From Conoideocrella luteorostrata (lineage: Eukaryota > Ascomycota > Sordariomycetes > Hypocreales > Clavicipitaceae), in contig JASWJB010000542.1 of assembly GCA_032433595.1 (NCBI GenBank), positions 1 to 17,946 of the forward strand: DNA of 17,946 bases, read 5' to 3'. The stretch's first letter is position 1. Each line of letters starts with the position of its first letter. The notes beneath the pieces were generated by a model. The model searched no databases. It was not told where the DNA came from and saw only the letters and a list, made by a program, of their open reading frames with translations. The position numbers and the translations under genes were made by a program. Shown piece by piece: positions 15,716-17,946 of the stretch.

Positions 15716-17400
15716 TGATTAAATTCGATCACGGCCGACAATCCCATCATCAAAGAAATCGTCTTGGTCACCTTGCCTCACGATATCGAATGGATCGCTG
15801 CTTCTTGAACGCCTGTACGTCTTCCGACAATTCAACTTTTCAACGAGCTCGTCGACTGACTTGCAATGCCTGATCTGATGCTTCTTGCAGCCTGTACGTC
15901 GTCCGACATTGGAACGTTTCAATAAGCTCGTCAGATTGAAATGCGATATCAGATGCATGTATGTCTTCCGAGATTTCAGCCTTTTCAACGAGCTCGTCAG
16001 ATTGACTTGCGATATCAGATTCCTGTACGTCTCCCAAGATTTAAGCCTTTCAACGAGCCCGTCAGATTGATCTGCAAAGTCTGATGCCTCTTGCAGTCTG
16101 TACGTCTTGCAAGATTCGAACATTTTATTGAGCTTGTTAACTGACTTGCGATATCAGATGCATGTATGTCTTCCGAGACGTCAGCCTTCTCAACGAGCTC
16201 GCCAGATTGACTTGCAATGTCTGATGCCTGTGGCAGCGCCTGTACGTCGTCCGACATTCGAACGTTTCAACAAGCTCGTCAACTTTGGAGCCTCTTCGTC
16301 GAGCTCGTCAGGCTAGCTGCATGTCTGACGCTTCGAAAACGCTTGTACGTCTTGAGGGATTTGAACCTGTTTAGCGAGTTCGTTGGATTAACTTGCGATA
16401 TCTAATGCTTCTCGCAGCCTGTACGTCTTGCGGGATTTAGACCTTTCGATAAGCTTGTTAACTGACCGGCGATATCTAATGCCTCTTGCAGACTGCATGT
16501 CCTCCGATTTAAGCCTTTTCGTCAAGCTCGTTAGCTGATTTGCGGTTCCAGATGCCTCTTGCAGCGCCTATACATTCCGAGATTTAAACCTTTTCAGCGA
16601 GCTCGTCAGATTGACCTACAATATCTGATATATCTGATGCTTCGATAGCGCCTGTACGTCTTCTGAGAATTGAACCCTTTGAATGAGCTCGTCAGATTAA
16701 CCTACCATGTCTGATACTCTGATAGCGCCTGTACGTCTTCCGAGATTTGAGCCCTTTCAACGAACTCGTCGGATCGACCTACGATATCTGATGCTGCCAT
16801 GTATGATGCTTCGAAATCGTCTATACGTCTTGCGACATTTGAACAGTTGGAATCCTGCCGTCAAGCACAATAGGAATTACGGAGTGGGTTACGTGGTTAC
16901 CTTTCGGCCACGATATTTATACGGCGATATCGAGCCTCCCACCTTGACTTATTTTCTTCTTCCCAGAGATATAGAGAGATTATACTACATATTGCGTTTT
17001 GACTGCAATTGGTATCGATACTGTGATTGCACAACACCCTGTGCAACCCACATGAACATTTTCAACGAGCTCGTCAGATTGATCTACGATATCTGATGCT
17101 TCGATAGCACCTGTACGTCTTCCGAGATTTGAGCCCTTTCAACAAGCCACGGTATCTGATGTTTCGATAGCGCCTGTAAGTCTTCTGAGAATTGAACCTT
17201 TGAATGAGCTCGTCAGATTAACCTACGATCTAATGCTTCTTGCAGCCTGTACGTACGTCATTCCGCATTTGAGCTTTTTAATAAGCTCCTCGTAGCCTGT
17301 AAGTCTTGCGGGATTTGAGTCTTTCAACGAGCTCGTCAGGTTGACTTGCGATATGTAATGCCTGGACATCTTTCGAGATATAAGCCCCTTGATCGTCTGT
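15716..17400. repeat. Degenerate satellite array, right block
   Basis: This is the same satellite as 127-2645, in the same orientation, with about 19 recognisable units. It starts with the variant unit CGGCCGACAATCCCATCATC...AAAGAAATCGTC that also occurs at 2366-2405 in the left block. The palindromic core is exact near 15842, 15988, 17061 and 17326 and one or two bases off in most others. Open frames on both strands are repeat artefacts. Confidence 0.9.
16845..17052 (+). mobile_element. Solo LTR, family A, inserted in satellite
   Basis: A 208-bp insertion from AGTTGGAATCC to GTGCAACCCACA, flanked by TGAAC at 16840-16844 and 17053-17057, a 5-bp target duplication. Removing the insert and one TGAAC restores a normal satellite unit. 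CACGATATTTATACGGCG carries the TATA-like element. It is 12 bp longer than the copies at 758 and 11515, mainly in the 3' half. Confidence 0.85.
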
Positions 17401-17946
17401 TGAGACCACGACGTTGTCCTTCTAGTCTTTACTCTACTTATAGTACACAGTAGTAACTAAAAGGACTCAGTTATAGTCTCAAGAAAACTCCCCACGGTCC
17501 TCCTTTTCCGCCTCACAGCCTTCTCCTTTTTCTGTTCACAACCCACGCGAAAAACCACCTATTGTCAGGGACTCGTCAGGCGACTCCGGCCGATAGGCGT
17601 CTTATATAGCTGGATACTGGGGGTATTCGGCATCGGCTGCAGCTGCTGGATCTTTTTGTTCCCGGCGCAGTGGGTAAACCCAGCGCCCATCGTGACACCT
17701 ATCCCGCCGGCATTTTATGCGCTGCCCGCCGCAGAGTAGCCGGGCGCGCCAGAAGAAGCCTTATTGTAGCTGCATCTTGATCCCTGTGTTCTTGAGAGTC
17801 CTTTGAGCCAGGTTTGGTGCCGTTGTGAGCGCTGGTGGTTGAGTTGTGGTTGTTGGCGTGCGCTCTGGTTTTTGGCGGAATGCACGCCAGGTGTTTTTAT
17901 TTCGCGCCTTGCTTTTTATTTAACTATATACCTTACCCTTTTTTTT
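17401..17946 (+). repeat. Family C repeat, copy C4, cut by window end
   Basis: It follows the satellite directly. A TTTACTCTACTTATAGT...AGTAGTAACT segment near 17427-17459 resembles the loop at 13727-13783, then CCTCCTTTTCCGC, ACAACCCACGCGAAAAACCA, CCCGCCGGCATTTTATGCGC and CCAGGTTTGGTGCCGTTGTG match C3. It is split by a 135-bp LTR insertion. The last bases (ATATACCTTACCCTTTTTTTT) match the ATATACGTTACGCTTTTGTG of C3. Confidence 0.8.
17563..17697 (+). mobile_element. Short solo LTR, family D (135 bp), inserted in family C
   Basis: The insert begins TGTCAGGGACTCGTCAGGC and ends CATCGTGACA, giving perfect 5-bp inverted termini TGTCA/TGACA. It is flanked by CCTAT at 17558-17562 and 17698-17702. 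Removing it and one CCTAT restores the ACCACCTATCCCGCCGGC seen in C1 (about 2701-2718). TATATA at 17603-17608 may be the LTR promoter. Terminal sequence and 5-bp duplication fit LTR retrotransposons (Gypsy-type starts of TGTCA are common), but no internal domain is present to assign the superfamily. No second copy lies in the window. Confidence 0.85.

Overview
The window looks like a repeat-rich accessory or subtelomere-like stretch of a filamentous ascomycete (Pezizomycotina) genome. The reasons are a fungal-type F-box protein, a decayed ankyrin-repeat gene, short solo LTRs with 5-bp target-site duplications, pyrimidine-rich leaders before ATGs, and the absence of any bacterial signal (no Shine-Dalgarno operons, no IS elements). 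I cannot name the species.

Layout, left to right. 1-126: fragment of a dispersed repeat (family B). 127-2645: degenerate satellite with units of roughly 60-85 bp and a palindromic core ACGAGCTCGT, carrying a 196-bp solo LTR (family A) at 758-953. 2646-3060: GC-rich repeat family C. 3462-5800: two diverged tandem copies of a segment of about 0.9 kb, each encoding a 66-67 aa cysteine-rich protein (3640-3843 and 5028-5228), separated by a degenerate 36-bp minisatellite. 5915-6480: another family B copy and two kinds of degenerate tandem repeat. 6480-8600: essentially gene-free, with a poly-T/AT-rich island at 7142-7245. 8616-9059: a basic, low-complexity hypothetical protein. 9250-9540 (minus): an ankyrin-repeat pseudogene. 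9792-11222: a 476-aa F-box protein, the best gene here. 11333-11514: a 21-bp minisatellite running straight into a second family A LTR (11515-11710). 11856-12863: a rearranged mosaic bounded by 123/127-bp inverted repeats and containing a 133-bp duplicated coding fragment. 13300-14620: two head-to-head family C copies meeting in a 137-bp perfect inverted repeat. 14627-15700: trinucleotide low-complexity DNA built from higher-order units. 15716-17400: the satellite again, with another solo LTR (16845-17052). 17400-17946: family C again, split by a 135-bp LTR of a different family (17563-17697).

No operon-like cooperation between genes is visible. The small Cys-rich pair, the F-box protein and the ankyrin relic are typical of lineage-specific gene content in repeat-rich fungal compartments. 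The main interest is architectural: a satellite followed by family C occurs twice in the same order, retroelements have inserted into these repeats leaving clean target duplications, and a long perfect palindrome sits between otherwise diverged repeat copies. I found no CRISPR array, tRNA, rRNA, defence system or metabolic cluster.
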